A DNA stretch of 64,000 nucleotides from Gloeocapsopsis dulcis (GCF_032163395.1 NZ_CP119968.1:1101501-1165500); one strand, 5' to 3'; counted from the stretch's first letter, positions 35,136 through 45,082 are shown. The notes: generated by a model from the sequence alone, not told the origin. Numbers and translations: made by a program.

Positions 35136-36692
35136 ATGGATAAAAATAGTAGTCAATTCACTTCAAAAAGTCCCAATTTACCAGGGAATGTGCAGAAAAT
35201 CCGTACCATGATTGAAGGTTTTGATGATATTAGTCATGGCGGGCTTCCTGTGGCAAGAACAACCTTAGTGAGCGGAACATCTGGCACGGGTAAAACTTTA
35301 CTATCGATGCATTTTCTCTATAACGGTATTGTTTATTTTGATGAGCCAGGGGTTTTTGTAACTTTTGAAGAAGATCCTAGAGATATTATTAAAAATGCTA
35401 GTAGCTTTGGATGGAATTTACAACAGTTAATTAACGAAGGAAAATTATTTATTTTAGATGCAACACCCGATCCTGAAGGGCAAGAGGTTGTTGGCAATTT
35501 TGATCTTTCTGCCTTAATCGAAAGACTGCAATATGCGATTAATAAATATCAAGCAAAAAGAGTTTCAATTGATTCTATTACAGCACTTTTTCAGCAATAC
35601 GAAGCTGCTTCAGTAGTCCGTCGAGAAATTTTTCGTTTGATTGCACGGATGAAGCAAATTGGAGTCACAAATATTATTACAGCAGAACGCACAGAAGAGT
35701 ATGGTGCGATCGCACGCTTTGGCGTCGAAGAATTTGTCTCAGATAATGTAGTTATTGTCCGAAATGCTTTAGAAGGAGAACGTCGGCGACGAACAATAGA
35801 AATCTTAAAAATGCGCGGTTCATCACATATGAAAGGAGAATACCCTTTCACGATGACTACAGGAGGAGTTAGTATCTTCCCATTAGGAGCAATGCGCTTA
35901 ACTCAACGTTCATCTAATGTACGTGTTTCTTCTGGGGTGAAAAAGCTAGATGAAATGTGTGGTGGTGGTTTCTTCAAAGATTCCATTATTCTCGCGACAG
36001 GCGCAACAGGAACAGGAAAAACTTTATTAGTCAGTAAGTTTTTGCAAAACGCTTGCATCAATGGCGATCGCGCTATACTGTTTGCCTATGAAGAGTCGCG
36101 CGCACAGCTATCGCGAAATGCTTACTCTTGGGGAATTGATTTTGAAGATTTAGAACATCAAGGACTCCTCAAAATTATTTGTGCTTATCCTGAATCAGCA
36201 GGTTTAGAAGATCACTTACAAAACATTAAGTCTGAAATAGCTCAATTTAAACCATCGCGCATTGCGATTGATTCACTTTCAGCACTAGCGCGGGGAGTGA
36301 GTAATAACGCTTTTCGTCAGTTTGTGATTGGTGTAACTGGATATGCCAAACAAGAAGAAATCACTGGTTTTTTCACCAACACCACAGACCAATTTACGGG
36401 TTCGCATTCAATTACTGATTCGCATATTTCCACAATTACAGACAGCATTATTATGCTGCAATATGTAGAAATTCGTGGTGAAATGTCACGAGCAATTAAT
36501 GTGTTTAAGATGCGAGGTTCTTGGCACGATAAAGGAATTAGAGAGTATATTATTAGTACTGATGGACCAGAAATTAGTGACTCTTTCCGCAATTACGAAC
36601 GAATTATTAGTGGTTCTCCCACTCGTGTTAATACCGATGAAAAAGCTGAGTTGTCACGTATTGTGCAAGGTTTTCAAAATCCAGGTTCATGA
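35136..36692 (+). CDS. kaiC: Circadian clock protein kinase KaiC
   Basis: 518 residues with two RecA-like halves. CI has Walker A GTSGTGKT (about 47-54) and a catalytic EE pair in VTFEEDP. CII has Walker A GATGTGKT (about 289-296) and FAYEES. The autophosphorylation pair is Ser432/Thr433 in DSHISTITDS, by position the Ser431/Thr432 pair of Synechococcus. The C-terminal A-loop/KaiA-binding tail is shorter than in Synechococcus but present. It should be a functional oscillator component. Confidence 0.98.
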   Translation: MDKNSSQFTSKSPNLPGNVQKIRTMIEGFDDISHGGLPVARTTLVSGTSGTGKTLLSMHFLYNGIVYFDEPGVFVTFEEDPRDIIKNASSFGWNLQQLINEGKLFILDATPDPEGQEVVGNFDLSALIERLQYAINKYQAKRVSIDSITALFQQYEAASVVRREIFRLIARMKQIGVTNIITAERTEEYGAIARFGVEEFVSDNVVIVRNALEGERRRRTIEILKMRGSSHMKGEYPFTMTTGGVSIFPLGAMRLTQRSSNVRVSSGVKKLDEMCGGGFFKDSIILATGATGTGKTLLVSKFLQNACINGDRAILFAYEESRAQLSRNAYSWGIDFEDLEHQGLLKIICAYPESAGLEDHLQNIKSEIAQFKPSRIAIDSLSALARGVSNNAFRQFVIGVTGYAKQEEITGFFTNTTDQFTGSHSITDSHISTITDSIIMLQYVEIRGEMSRAINVFKMRGSWHDKGIREYIISTDGPEISDSFRNYERIISGSPTRVNTDEKAELSRIVQGFQNPGS

Positions 36693-36725
36693 AGGATGGG
36701 GAAACCAATTACCTATTTATTTAAG

Positions 36726-38639
36726 CTAACTTTCTCGTTCCGCAAGTTCTAACCAACGTTCAGTTGCAGTGTCAATTGACTGAATTAAGTTTGCTAAGTG
36801 CTCAGAGAGTTCTTGCATTTGGGTAAAGCCGCTGGGAGGATTGTTGTAAAGAGTCTTCTCAAGTTCTTCCTTTTCAGCTTCCATCTGTGGAATTTGAGTT
36901 TCGAGCATTTCATATTCGCGCTTTTCTTTAAACGAAAGCTTCCGTGGTTTACTTGATTGAGAATTTTGGATGTTGGAGTTGGGCTTGTTGACTTGCGCTT
37001 CTGGTTTTTTCGGTATTTTGTCTTCTTCCTCTGCTTGCGCTTTTTTGTAGTCTAGATAAACTGAGTAGTTACCAGGATACTGCCGTAAATTACCACCAAG
37101 CTCAAAAGCAAAAATAGTATCAACAGTGCGATCTAGAAAATAGCGATCGTGAGAGACAACGATAACACAACCATTAAAGTCTTCTAAATATTCTTCTAAA
37201 ACAGCAAGTGTTTGCACGTCAAGATCGTTTGTCGGCTCATCCAAAATTAAGACATTTGGCGCACTCATTAACACGCGCAACAGAAACAACCGTCGCTTTT
37301 CGCCACCAGAAAGTTTATGAATTGGTGAATATTGTTGATTTGGTGGAAACAAAAATCGTTCCAACATTTGAGATGCAGTAATAACGCTACCATCTGCTGT
37401 TTTGACAAGTTCAGCAACGCTTTTGAGGTATTCAATGACTCGTTGATTCTCGTTTAAAGAAACATCTTCAGAGTGCTGATCGAAATAACCAATATGGATT
37501 GTCGAGCCAATTTCTACCGTACCAGTGTCAGGCTGCACTCGTTGGGTAATAATATCCATTAGTGTGGATTTACCGGCTCCATTACTACCAATAACGCCAA
37601 TACGATCTTCAGGATTAAAAGTATAGGTAAAGTCATTAATTATAGTTCGCCCATTATAGGATTTACCAATATTTGTTAGCTCAATAACTTTCTTGCCAAT
37701 TCGACGACTTGCCGTAGAAATTTCGACTTTACCTTGTGCTTGTTTAAATTCCTGCGCTTGCATCTCTCCAATGCGGTCAATTCGCGCTTTTTGCTTGGTA
37801 CTACGAGCTTTTGGTCCTCTTTTGAGCCATTCGAGTTCTCGTCGCAGCACTCCTATGTGCTTGCGTTGGCTACTTGCTGCTGTTTCTTCGGCTTCTGCCT
37901 TTTTTTCTAAGTAATAAGCATAGTTACCGGTGTAGGCATAGAGATCTCCGCGATCAATTTCGAGGATACGATTTGTAACGCGATCCAAAAAGTAGCGATC
38001 GTGGGTAATCAGTAACAATGCACCTCGATAGCGACTTAAATAACTTTGCAACCACTCCACAGATAAAGCATCTAAGTGGTTTGTCGGTTCATCCATTAGT
38101 AAGACATCGGGTTCTGATAATAACGCAGCTGCAAGAGCAATTCGTTTACGATAGCCACCGGATAAACTGCCAATTTTGGCATCAAAGTCTTGAATACCTA
38201 ACTTAGTCAAAATAATTTTGGCATTCGTTTCGAGATCCCACGCCCCTGCTGCTTCCATTTGTTGCGATACGCTAGAAAGACGTGCGATCAGCTTTTCGGT
38301 ATCACGCTCATGTGTGAGTTGTTCTGAGAGTTCTTCATACTCTCGCACTAACGCCATCTGTTCGCCACTATCAGCAAAGACTTGCTCAAGAACTGTGTGA
38401 CTTTCGTCTAACTCTGGCTGTTGGGGTAGATAGACAATTTTAGCTCCAGAATTGACCCAAATTTCTCCACTGTCGATTGGCTCTAATCCGGCAATCATTT
38501 TGAGTAAAGTTGATTTCCCAGAACCATTTGTCCCAATTAATCCAACTTTATCACCCTCGTTCAGACTAAAGCTGGCATCTTTAAAAATTTCTTTGATGCC
38601 AAAGTCTTTTTTGAGCGATCGCAGTGTAAAGATAGTCAT
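36726..38639 (-). CDS. ABC-F family ATPase (Uup/EttA-like)
   Basis: 637 residues with two ATP-binding cassettes and no membrane segments. The first has GTNGSGKST, LSGGYRKR and LLMDEPTNHLD; the second has GSNGAGKST, LSGGEKRR and LILDEPTNDLD. The linker KRGPKARSTKQKARIDRI between them and a C-terminal coiled coil (KEKREYEMLETQIPQMEAEK) are typical of Uup-like ABC-F proteins, which act on ribosomes or DNA structures. It converges with kaiC, 33 bases apart. Confidence 0.93.
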   Translation of the reverse strand: MTIFTLRSLKKDFGIKEIFKDASFSLNEGDKVGLIGTNGSGKSTLLKMIAGLEPIDSGEIWVNSGAKIVYLPQQPELDESHTVLEQVFADSGEQMALVREYEELSEQLTHERDTEKLIARLSSVSQQMEAAGAWDLETNAKIILTKLGIQDFDAKIGSLSGGYRKRIALAAALLSEPDVLLMDEPTNHLDALSVEWLQSYLSRYRGALLLITHDRYFLDRVTNRILEIDRGDLYAYTGNYAYYLEKKAEAEETAASSQRKHIGVLRRELEWLKRGPKARSTKQKARIDRIGEMQAQEFKQAQGKVEISTASRRIGKKVIELTNIGKSYNGRTIINDFTYTFNPEDRIGVIGSNGAGKSTLMDIITQRVQPDTGTVEIGSTIHIGYFDQHSEDVSLNENQRVIEYLKSVAELVKTADGSVITASQMLERFLFPPNQQYSPIHKLSGGEKRRLFLLRVLMSAPNVLILDEPTNDLDVQTLAVLEEYLEDFNGCVIVVSHDRYFLDRTVDTIFAFELGGNLRQYPGNYSVYLDYKKAQAEEEDKIPKKPEAQVNKPNSNIQNSQSSKPRKLSFKEKREYEMLETQIPQMEAEKEELEKTLYNNPPSGFTQMQELSEHLANLIQSIDTATERWLELAERES

Positions 38640-38707
38640 TGGTCACAGATTATGCACTAGTAACCAGTCTAACGTTGTACGAGAGTGTAGGCGAGACTTT
38701 ATTTCTT

Positions 38708-38740
38708 CCCTCACCCCTCACTCCTCACCCCTCGCCCCTT
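38708..38740. repeat. CCCCTCACTCCTCACCCC-type intergenic repeat
   Basis: A short tandem-like C-rich tract upstream of the ABC-F gene. Its complement resembles the GGAG-rich tract at 28692 and the G-rich tract inside the ATPase gene at 24739-24780. Confidence 0.5.
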
Positions 38741-38748
38741 CTTGATAA

Positions 38749-40071
38749 TTAGCCAAGAAATTCACGCGGATCGGTGACGTAACCCGTTAATGCAGAAGCA
38801 GCAGCAGTGTAGGGTGAAGCAAGGTAAATTTGCGCTGTTTTTTCACCCATACGCCCAGGGAAGTTGCGGTTAGTCGTAGAAACGCAGACTTCAGGTTTAT
38901 TCATGCGTCCAAATGTATCTTTAGGTCCTCCAAGACAAGCAGCGCAGGAGGGTGCCGCAGGTTCGATACAACCGGAGTTAAGGAAAATTTCGGATAGTGT
39001 TTGTCCCTCGTGTTTGTAGGTAAATAAGTCTTCGTAGACTTTTTGAGTTGCTGGAACGATGTATGTCGGAACTTTGACTTGATGACCTTTAAGAATTCTA
39101 GCGGCGTTGACGAAATCCGTGGTTTTACCGCCAGTACAAGAACCAATGTAGACGCGGTCTATCTTGACATCGCGGCATTCTCGTGCTAGAGCGCGGTTAT
39201 CTGGTGAGTGAGGTTTGGCAACAACAGGTTCGAGTTGCGAGACATCGTAGGTGCGATCGCTATAAAAGTTTGCATCGCTATCAGTGTAAAACGACTCAAA
39301 AGGTTTATCTGTGCACGCGCGGACATACTCATAAGTTGTTTCATCGGGTGCGATCGTGCCATTCTTTCCACCAGCTTCGATCGCCATATTACACAAGGTC
39401 ATCCGTTCTTCCATTGTCATCCGTTGAACGGCTTCGCCTGCAAATTCCATTGTGCGGTAAGTTGCACCCGCAACACTGATATCACCAATGATTTGCAAAA
39501 TCAGGTCTTTTGCCAACAAGTAATCTGGCATTTCGCCATTAAGGACAAACCGCATTGTTGCTGGAACTTTAATCAATAGCTTGCCCGTTCCCATGATGAA
39601 ACCTGCATCGGTGTTGCCGATACCTGTCGCAAATTGGCCAAAAGCACCTGCGTTACAAGTGTGTGAATCTGTGCCAAATAATACTTCTCCAGGACGGGTA
39701 TGACCTTCTTGAGCTAAAGCAATGTGGCAAACACCTTTGTAATCTGGGTTTGCTTTAAAGTTGGCTCGGTCGGTGATATCGTAGAAATATTTAATACTTT
39801 GCTCTTGGGCAAAATCACGTAAAATATCAACGTTGCGATTTGCGCGTTCGTCGGCGGTGAAAATGTAGTGATCGGGAATCAAAACAATTTTCTCAGCATC
39901 CCAGACCTTCGCATCTGCACCAAACTCGCGTTTAAACACGCCAATTGTACCAGGACCGCAAACATCGTGTGTCATCAAAACATCAACATTAACCCAGATA
40001 TTTTCTCCTGGTTCGACAACCGAACGCCTCGAAGCTTTAGCCAAGATTTTTTCAGTGAGGGTCATACCCAT
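38749..40071 (-). CDS. leuC: 3-isopropylmalate dehydratase large subunit (LeuC/HacA-type aconitase family)
   Basis: 440 residues. Aconitase-superfamily [4Fe-4S] hydro-lyase; the likely reaction is isomerisation of isopropylmalate in leucine synthesis. Cluster cysteines appear in GSCTGGKTTD and PSCAACLGGPKD. The substrate-binding block GEVLFGTDSHTCNAGAFGQFATGIG is split across residues about 128-155. These motifs are those of the shorter bacterial/archaeal LeuC branch, so a homoaconitase-like specificity cannot be excluded. The small subunit gene leuD is not adjacent in the window. Confidence 0.85.
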   Translation of the reverse strand: MGMTLTEKILAKASRRSVVEPGENIWVNVDVLMTHDVCGPGTIGVFKREFGADAKVWDAEKIVLIPDHYIFTADERANRNVDILRDFAQEQSIKYFYDITDRANFKANPDYKGVCHIALAQEGHTRPGEVLFGTDSHTCNAGAFGQFATGIGNTDAGFIMGTGKLLIKVPATMRFVLNGEMPDYLLAKDLILQIIGDISVAGATYRTMEFAGEAVQRMTMEERMTLCNMAIEAGGKNGTIAPDETTYEYVRACTDKPFESFYTDSDANFYSDRTYDVSQLEPVVAKPHSPDNRALARECRDVKIDRVYIGSCTGGKTTDFVNAARILKGHQVKVPTYIVPATQKVYEDLFTYKHEGQTLSEIFLNSGCIEPAAPSCAACLGGPKDTFGRMNKPEVCVSTTNRNFPGRMGEKTAQIYLASPYTAAASALTGYVTDPREFLG

Positions 40072-40210
40072 AGCGATCGCACATCTCCCTTATGACAAGC
40101 TATTAAATCTATAGTAGTTAGTATCTCTACTCTAATAACCATTTCAAACGGTTAATCAATTCATTTCTAGTTTTTAAACAAAGTCTCAACTTGTTTGAGT
40201 GCGATCGCAC

Positions 40211-40885
40211 TCAACTACTGAGTTTGTAATTGTAGTGGTCAACTGCATTTTTAACATCTTGGTATGAGAGTGCGGGCCAGAGAGACTCAGTAAAGTAAAG
40301 TTGTGCATATGCGCTTTGCCACAAAAAATAGTTACTCAGCCGTCGCTCACCACCTGCACGAATTACCAAATCCAAATCGGGCAGTTCCGCCGTGTATAGA
40401 AATCTAGCAAAGGTCTCTTGTGTGATTTCCTCTAGTTGGGATTGTTGAATTACTACTTTGCGAACTGCTTCAATAATCTCCGCACGCCCACCATAGTTAA
40501 ATGCAAGATTGAGGACTCTGTGCTTGTGCATTTTGGTCAGTTCTACAGCATCATCGATCACTTTGAGTACAGATTCAGAAACTCCTTGACGGCTGCCAGT
40601 ATGCAGAATTCGTACTTTTCTACTGTGTAACTCACTAGCTAAGTGAGGACCAAGTTCCTCAATGCTAGTCATCAATGCCTGAACTTCATCTATTGGTCTT
40701 TCCCAATTCTCGGTTGACCAAACATAGGCTGAGACAGTGCTGATCTCAAAATCATGACAAATGTCGAGGATATCAAGAATATGGACAATACCTGCACAAT
40801 GACCTGCGCTGCGCGGTAGCCCACGTTGAAGTGCCCAACGCCCATTCCCGTCCATAATGAAGCCAATATGTTTTGGAATATACAT
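40211..40885 (-). CDS. uppS: Cis-prenyltransferase (undecaprenyl diphosphate synthase family)
   Basis: 224 residues, slightly short for the family. It condenses isopentenyl diphosphate units to make the polyprenyl carrier lipid for cell-wall and polysaccharide synthesis. Motifs: HIGFIMDGNGRWA with catalytic Asp (about residue 12), SAYVWSTENWERP (about 58-70) and the C-terminal DLVIRAGGERRLSNYFLWQ and ELYFTE-like QLYFTE. It may be one of two paralogs in the genome. It stands at the left border of the accessory island. Confidence 0.9.
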   Translation of the reverse strand: MYIPKHIGFIMDGNGRWALQRGLPRSAGHCAGIVHILDILDICHDFEISTVSAYVWSTENWERPIDEVQALMTSIEELGPHLASELHSRKVRILHTGSRQGVSESVLKVIDDAVELTKMHKHRVLNLAFNYGGRAEIIEAVRKVVIQQSQLEEITQETFARFLYTAELPDLDLVIRAGGERRLSNYFLWQSAYAQLYFTESLWPALSYQDVKNAVDHYNYKLSS

Positions 40886-41223
40886 TTGAAATTCAATTAG
40901 AGTAGAAAGAATTGAACGCAGTTTAACTCACGGCTCAACACAATCGTTTCACCGATAATCTTTCAAACATGTCCCCACAGAAGACTGAGCAGTCGAACGG
41001 TTTGCTTGAGCGGCTACAAACAACCTTCATATCACTACCAGCAACTTTCGGTAGTCCACTCCAAGGCTTATCTTAGGTGGCGATCAACTTGGAGCAATGT
41101 TTTGCCATAACTCGGCTGCTATAAACCTCAACAAGTGACCTGTAAAATTCGACTTTCGCAAGCACTTTCAAGTTACTGATGCTAGAATTCTTACATATTT
41201 CTTACCTAATGCCAATAAATCAA
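40886..41223. other. Intergenic border region of the accessory island
   Basis: About 340 bases. A CTCCAAG / CTTGGAG hairpin lies at about 41059-41095. A CACCGATAATCTTTCAA block near 40946 recurs in variant form at about 45011 and 45703, in the decayed parts of the island. No gene recognised. Confidence 0.4.
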
Positions 41224-41487
41224 ATGGAAGTAACCCGTTTGTCGAGTAAGGGACAAGTGATCATCCCAAAAGTTTTGCGTACTGCCCACAATTGGGAAGC
41301 AGGTCAAGAACTTATTGCTATTGACATTGGTGATGGTATTCTTCTAAAACCCAAAAAGCCTTTTCCAGAGACGACGTTAGCGCAAGTTGTGGGCTGCTTG
41401 AAATATCGGGGAAAACCAAAGAGTTTAGATGAAATAGAGGATGCAATTTGCCAGGGAGTGATTGAGCAGTGGCATGATCGCAGTTGA
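41224..41487 (+). CDS. AbrB/MazE-type antitoxin (swapped-hairpin DNA-binding)
   Basis: 87 residues from ATG 41224. The N-terminal swapped-hairpin AbrB domain reads MEVTRLSSKGQVIIPKVLR...LIAIDIGDGILLKPK; the C-terminal tail KSLDEIEDAICQGVIEQW would bind the toxin. It overlaps the start of the PIN-domain gene, forming a toxin-antitoxin operon. A longer frame from 41179 lacks a better start. Confidence 0.88.
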   Translation: MEVTRLSSKGQVIIPKVLRTAHNWEAGQELIAIDIGDGILLKPKKPFPETTLAQVVGCLKYRGKPKSLDEIEDAICQGVIEQWHDRS

Positions 41488-41863
41488 TACAAATGTCGTT
41501 ATCCGTCTTTTGACACAAGATGACGAACAGCAATATAACAAAAGCCTGAAGCTGTTTCAGGAACAAGACATATTTATTCCAGACACAGTAATCCTCGAAA
41601 CTGAATGGGTATTACGTTTTGCCTACCATTTCAAACCTGAAAAGATTTGTGAAGCGTTTAGAAATCTTTTAGGTTTGCCTAATGTTCAGCTTGCAAACGG
41701 AAATTTGATAGCACAAACTTTGCAATGGTATGAGCATGGGTTGGATTTTGCCGATGCATTTCATCTAGCACAAAGTCAAAACTGTTCTGTAATATATACA
41801 TTTGACAGTAAGTTTGTGAAGAGAGCTAAAGGGCTAACCAAGTGTGCAGTTTACCAACTCTGA
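41474..41863 (+). CDS. PIN-domain ribonuclease toxin (VapC-like)
   Basis: 129 residues from ATG 41474, overlapping the antitoxin end by 14 bases. The PIN acidic residues are in place: Asp near the start (MIAVDTNVVIRLL), Glu in VILETEWVL, then GLDFADAFHLAQ and TFDSKF near the end. A metal-dependent RNase that would inhibit translation when freed. The pair appears intact, unlike the other modules to the right. Confidence 0.88.
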   Translation: MIAVDTNVVIRLLTQDDEQQYNKSLKLFQEQDIFIPDTVILETEWVLRFAYHFKPEKICEAFRNLLGLPNVQLANGNLIAQTLQWYEHGLDFADAFHLAQSQNCSVIYTFDSKFVKRAKGLTKCAVYQL

Positions 41864-41933
41864 GAGTGTCTTAGCAATTGCCGCTCAACCGTAGATTCAC
41901 AATGACATGAGCTTTGCGTTTTACTAATAACTT

Positions 41934-42446
41934 TTAACCACACCTGCTAATTCTAAGATGGCTCCAAAACATAGTCGCACCCGGCACAAGCCAATCGTTT
42001 TCTGTTCCCGTCCAAGAGGCGTGACCGACAGTTGCCATGAAATAGCCGCCCGCTTGCAGCCAACGCCTGATTTTGCGGAACAATTCGGGCTGCTCCTCAA
42101 CAGGAACGTGGATGATGGAGTAGAAAGCCACGACCGCAGCGAAGCTATCAGGAGCAAAGTCAACCTGCGACATATCCGCACAAAAAAACTGAGCATGAGG
42201 AACAAGTGATTGGGCACGCTCAATTTGAACTGGCGAAATGTCAACGCCTGTTACGGTGAAGTGAGCTGACAAAGTTATGGCGACTGGAATACCACAGCCG
42301 CACCCTAACTCCAACACGGGCGCGTTTGCTGGTAGCAACGGAGTCAACTCGTCTAACCATGACAAATACTCGTCTGCGTTCTTGCCCTTATCACTTCGGT
42401 AAGCGCGCGAAACCTTGTCATATCCTTGCCGCACAATGTCTTTCAT
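41934..42446 (-). pseudogene. Class I SAM-dependent methyltransferase, C-terminally truncated
   Basis: 170 residues from ATG 42446 (MKDIVRQGYDKVSRAY). The SAM-binding motif I is VLELGCGCGIPVA, followed by VTGVDISPVQIERA and AVVAFYSIIHVP. The protein stops abruptly after ATMFWSH with an unrelated short tail, about where relatives continue for another 30-50 residues, so it is probably a truncated remnant. Its upstream side abuts the 3' end of the group II intron (42489). Substrate unknown. Confidence 0.75.
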
Positions 42447-42535
42447 CTTGTCTGTTATTTTGACTCCTTGCCAAGCCGCGCGCAAGCAGTCGGGTAAAGG
42501 AGTGAGTTTTAGCTATATCTCCCTCCCTCCCCTCA

Positions 42536-42569
42536 GAACCGTGCGGACAACTTTCACTGTACACGGCTC
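42536..42569 (-). ncRNA. Group II intron domain V
   Basis: Minus-strand hairpin opening GAGCCGTGTACAGTGAAAG and closing CGCACGGTTC: the conserved 34-nt catalytic domain with its GAAA-type loop region. The domain VI stem follows. Confidence 0.9.
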
Positions 42570-42585
42570 AAGCAATTTCTACAGC

Positions 42586-43985
42586 CTACCGATGTAATTG
42601 TGCGTGACACACCAAATGTAGTGCAATGAGATGAGCAGTGTGATTGGTTTTGCCTTGTTGACGTGGGACTTTGTGATGAATGTGGATGTCTTCGCCATTA
42701 AAGAGCGATTGTCCACAGTTAGGACACGGGGCTTGCTGGTGCTGGATGACCCGTTGCACCGCTTGAGGATACTCCCCTATTTGCCTCGACTGTTTTGTTC
42801 GCTGCTCAAAGTAGTTTTTGATGGCAGGATTATCCGGGCTGGCATCCCCTCGAATCAAGGTGTGCCGTTGCGGGTATAGCCGATGCGATAAAGTACTTTG
42901 TCCACAAAGCTCCATTGACTGCCGGGGTAGGCAGGATGATGCGCCCAGTAACGGCGCTCACGCCACCCGCAGGACTTATTGGGATGGGTTTTGCTAATCC
43001 AGCGTCTGAGTTTCCAGAAGACGTAGTGTTCCAGGTGGTGAAACACTTCTGAACTCACTGCGTTTCGATAGTAGTTTGCCCAACCGCGCCGAATCGGGTT
43101 GAGAACTTTGATCGCACACTGGGCATTGCTGCGGTGAAGTCGCTTAAAGGTGGCGCGCAGTTTCTCTCGAAATGTTGCCACGCTTTGTTTTGCAGGCTTA
43201 ATCAGCAGTTTCCATCCTGTGCGAGTGTTTTGGCTGGGATAGTGCTGCACATTGAAGCCCACAAAGTCAAATCCTTCTGATAAATGGACAATGCGAGTTT
43301 TCTTTTCGGATAGTTCCAATCCTCTTAACTTGAGGAAGCGTTGAAGGTCAACTTGGGCTTGTTCTGCCTCGGCTTTGCTATCACAGACAACCACAAAGTC
43401 GTCGGCATAGCGCACGAGCACTCGTTTCACCGTTTTTTTCACACAGCCTTGGGCAGAGCGCGTGATTCCCAGTGCTGTTTCCATGCCATGCAGCACATTC
43501 GCCAAAAGCGGGGAAACAATGCCGCCTTGGGGAGTGCCTGCTTGGGTGGGATGAAAAGCGGCATTTTCCACATATCCTGCTGCGAGCCATTGGGCAATTA
43601 ACCCCTGGGCGGGATGCCCGTGCTGCAACACATGATGGTCAATGGTGTCAAAACATCCGGCAATGTCCGCCTCTAGAACCCACTTCTGGCGATTGTTTAC
43701 ATTGGCGCTGACATAGAGGCGAGCAATGGCATCATGTACACTGCGACCAGGGCGAAACCCGTAACTGGTCGATTCAAATTGTGCTTCCCAACAGGGTTCT
43801 AATGCCGCTTTCACTATCGCTTGCAAACAACGGTCGATGATGCTGGGAATTCCCAGTGGGCGGTATTTGCCGTTGCGTTTCGCAATCTGTACCCGTCTTG
43901 CTGCTAGCGGTTGCCAAGGGAATCGATATTTAGACGCTACCGATTCCCAAATCCCCCAACACTCTCGTCTCAGCCATTTCGAGAC
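42586..43985 (-). pseudogene. Group II intron reverse transcriptase/maturase with HNH domain, frameshifted and 5'-truncated
   Basis: The main frame (43985 to 42855) carries the RT palm: GTPQGGIVSPLLAN and the catalytic RYADDFVVV, preceded by RPLGIPSIIDR and SYGFRPGRSVHDA, and followed by the maturase X domain (INPIRRGWANYY-like). A frameshift near 42860-42915 puts the C-terminal part in a second frame. That part reads HTLIRGDASPDNP and then an HNH zinc-type endonuclease (CPNCGQ...HIHHKVPR...LVCHAQLH). The usual N-terminal roughly 80-90 residues are missing behind an in-frame TGA at 43986-43988. The YADD box is intact, but the protein cannot be made whole. Confidence 0.85.
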
Positions 43986-44212
43986 TCATAAATTAACGAA
44001 GCCTCATCAAGGATTCACTTGCGTTGTCCTTAGCAATCTTGCCCTTGCCCTCTCACCTGGTTTGGCTCCTGGCTTGTTGGACCTTTAACCTTGTCTGCTG
44101 ATGTTGCCCTCCCATTACTGGTTGAACATTCCATGGCGGACCTCTGCCTGAACACTGGCACAACAGGGCTTTTGGTGTCTTTCCAACTCCCCCGAACGAC
44201 TTCGAGTCGCAC

Positions 44213-44564
44213 GCACAACTATTTGTTACACAGAAAGTTTCTGTCTATCTACCCTATTTGGCACAATAGCAAGAATTACTCTGGATCATATTCCAGGCGA
44301 ACAAATTATTCGTCGTGTGGTACTAAAGTTTTTTCGTTCATTACTGCCAACATAATTTAATTATCAATATGACAGCATTGTAATGCCTGCACTTGGAAAG
44401 CTCAATACTTCACGAATCGCGATCGCATCCTTAAAGTCTCAATAAGAGTGTGAATGCCAATTTTTATAGTGAGCATTGTTTTCATGGCGATCGTCTACTC
44501 AAGTTTGACACAAGGAAAATGTTCTAATAACTTGCTTAGAAGATCTGCCGCTTTCAGATAACTG
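44213..44564. other. Degenerate intergenic region 5' of the intron
   Basis: About 350 bases. A plus-strand frame ending near 44355 (...RRVVLKFFRSLLPT) may be the C-terminal remnant of an unknown gene. Nothing can be named. Confidence 0.3.
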
Positions 44565-44639
44565 TCAATGTGTTTTTGCGCAGTTCAAGTCGCCACTGAT
44601 GAACCACAAAAAAATATGCGTATCTAGCAAAATTCTCAT
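44565..44639 (-). pseudogene. PIN-domain toxin remnant
   Basis: Begins MRILLDTHIFLWFISGD, the typical start of VapC-like PIN toxins paired with Phd antitoxins, but stops after 24 residues (LNCAKTH then TGA). Its ATG overlaps the antitoxin stop (ATGA), the usual coupling. The toxin is inactivated. Confidence 0.75.
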
Positions 44640-44869
44640 TTACCTTCAAATGCACTGAGCATATCTCCTGGCAAAGGAGCATCAAAATCATCTAGAACGG
44701 TGAACTCGCCTGCACACAAACCAAATGGTCGCAGTTGCTTACTACTGGTAATCGGTCTAAGTTCAGCGATAGGCTGGTCTGCTATAACAATAACAAGAGT
44801 CTCACCTGCCTCGACTTGATGCAGATACTTCAGGGGATCGCGTTGAATTTCTTCAATCGTTACATTCAG
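44636..44869 (-). CDS. Phd/YefM-type antitoxin, start codon lost or altered
   Basis: About 77 codons: LNVTIEEIQRDPLKYLHQVE, then AGETLVIVIADQPIAELRPI and the tail GLCAGEFTVLDDFDAPLPGDMLSAFEGK. This is a common cyanobacterial antitoxin sequence type. No ATG, GTG or TTG precedes the conserved part in frame: a TGA lies a few codons upstream, and a HIP1 octamer sits where the start is expected. With the partner toxin truncated, the pair is a relic. Confidence 0.7.
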   Translation of the reverse strand: MNVTIEEIQRDPLKYLHQVEAGETLVIVIADQPIAELRPITSSKQLRPFGLCAGEFTVLDDFDAPLPGDMLSAFEGK

Positions 44870-45082
44870 CGATCGCCTACCTCAGCATAAACTCATTTGC
44901 TAATTCTAAGACGGCGATCGCCTGCTTGCAGATAACTGTTGATGTTATCAAGGCATATTAAGTCATCCTGGGAAATGCGATCGCCCGTCAATAAAATTCA
45001 AATCATTCCCTCACCGATAACTTTCAATAATACTTAGTGATTGCAGACAAAACATATAAACTACTCCACACAAAAACTCGCA

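Larger units (their letters stand above)
42489..44212 (-). mobile_element. Group II intron with degenerate intron-encoded protein
   Basis: On the minus strand the element starts with GTGCGACTCG (44212; a start at 44216 is also possible), the canonical group II 5' end. It contains a reverse-transcriptase ORF and ends in domain V (42536-42569) and a domain VI-like stem finishing near ...CCCGAC at 42489. The RNA ends look complete, but the protein is broken, so splicing or mobility would need help in trans. It is inserted just upstream of the methyltransferase remnant. Confidence 0.85.

Noticed and set aside
44091-44360. 89-codon plus-strand open frame across the 5' end of the group II intron
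   Set aside because: It spans the intron boundary, overlaps the intron RNA domain I region antisense, and shows no recognisable domain.
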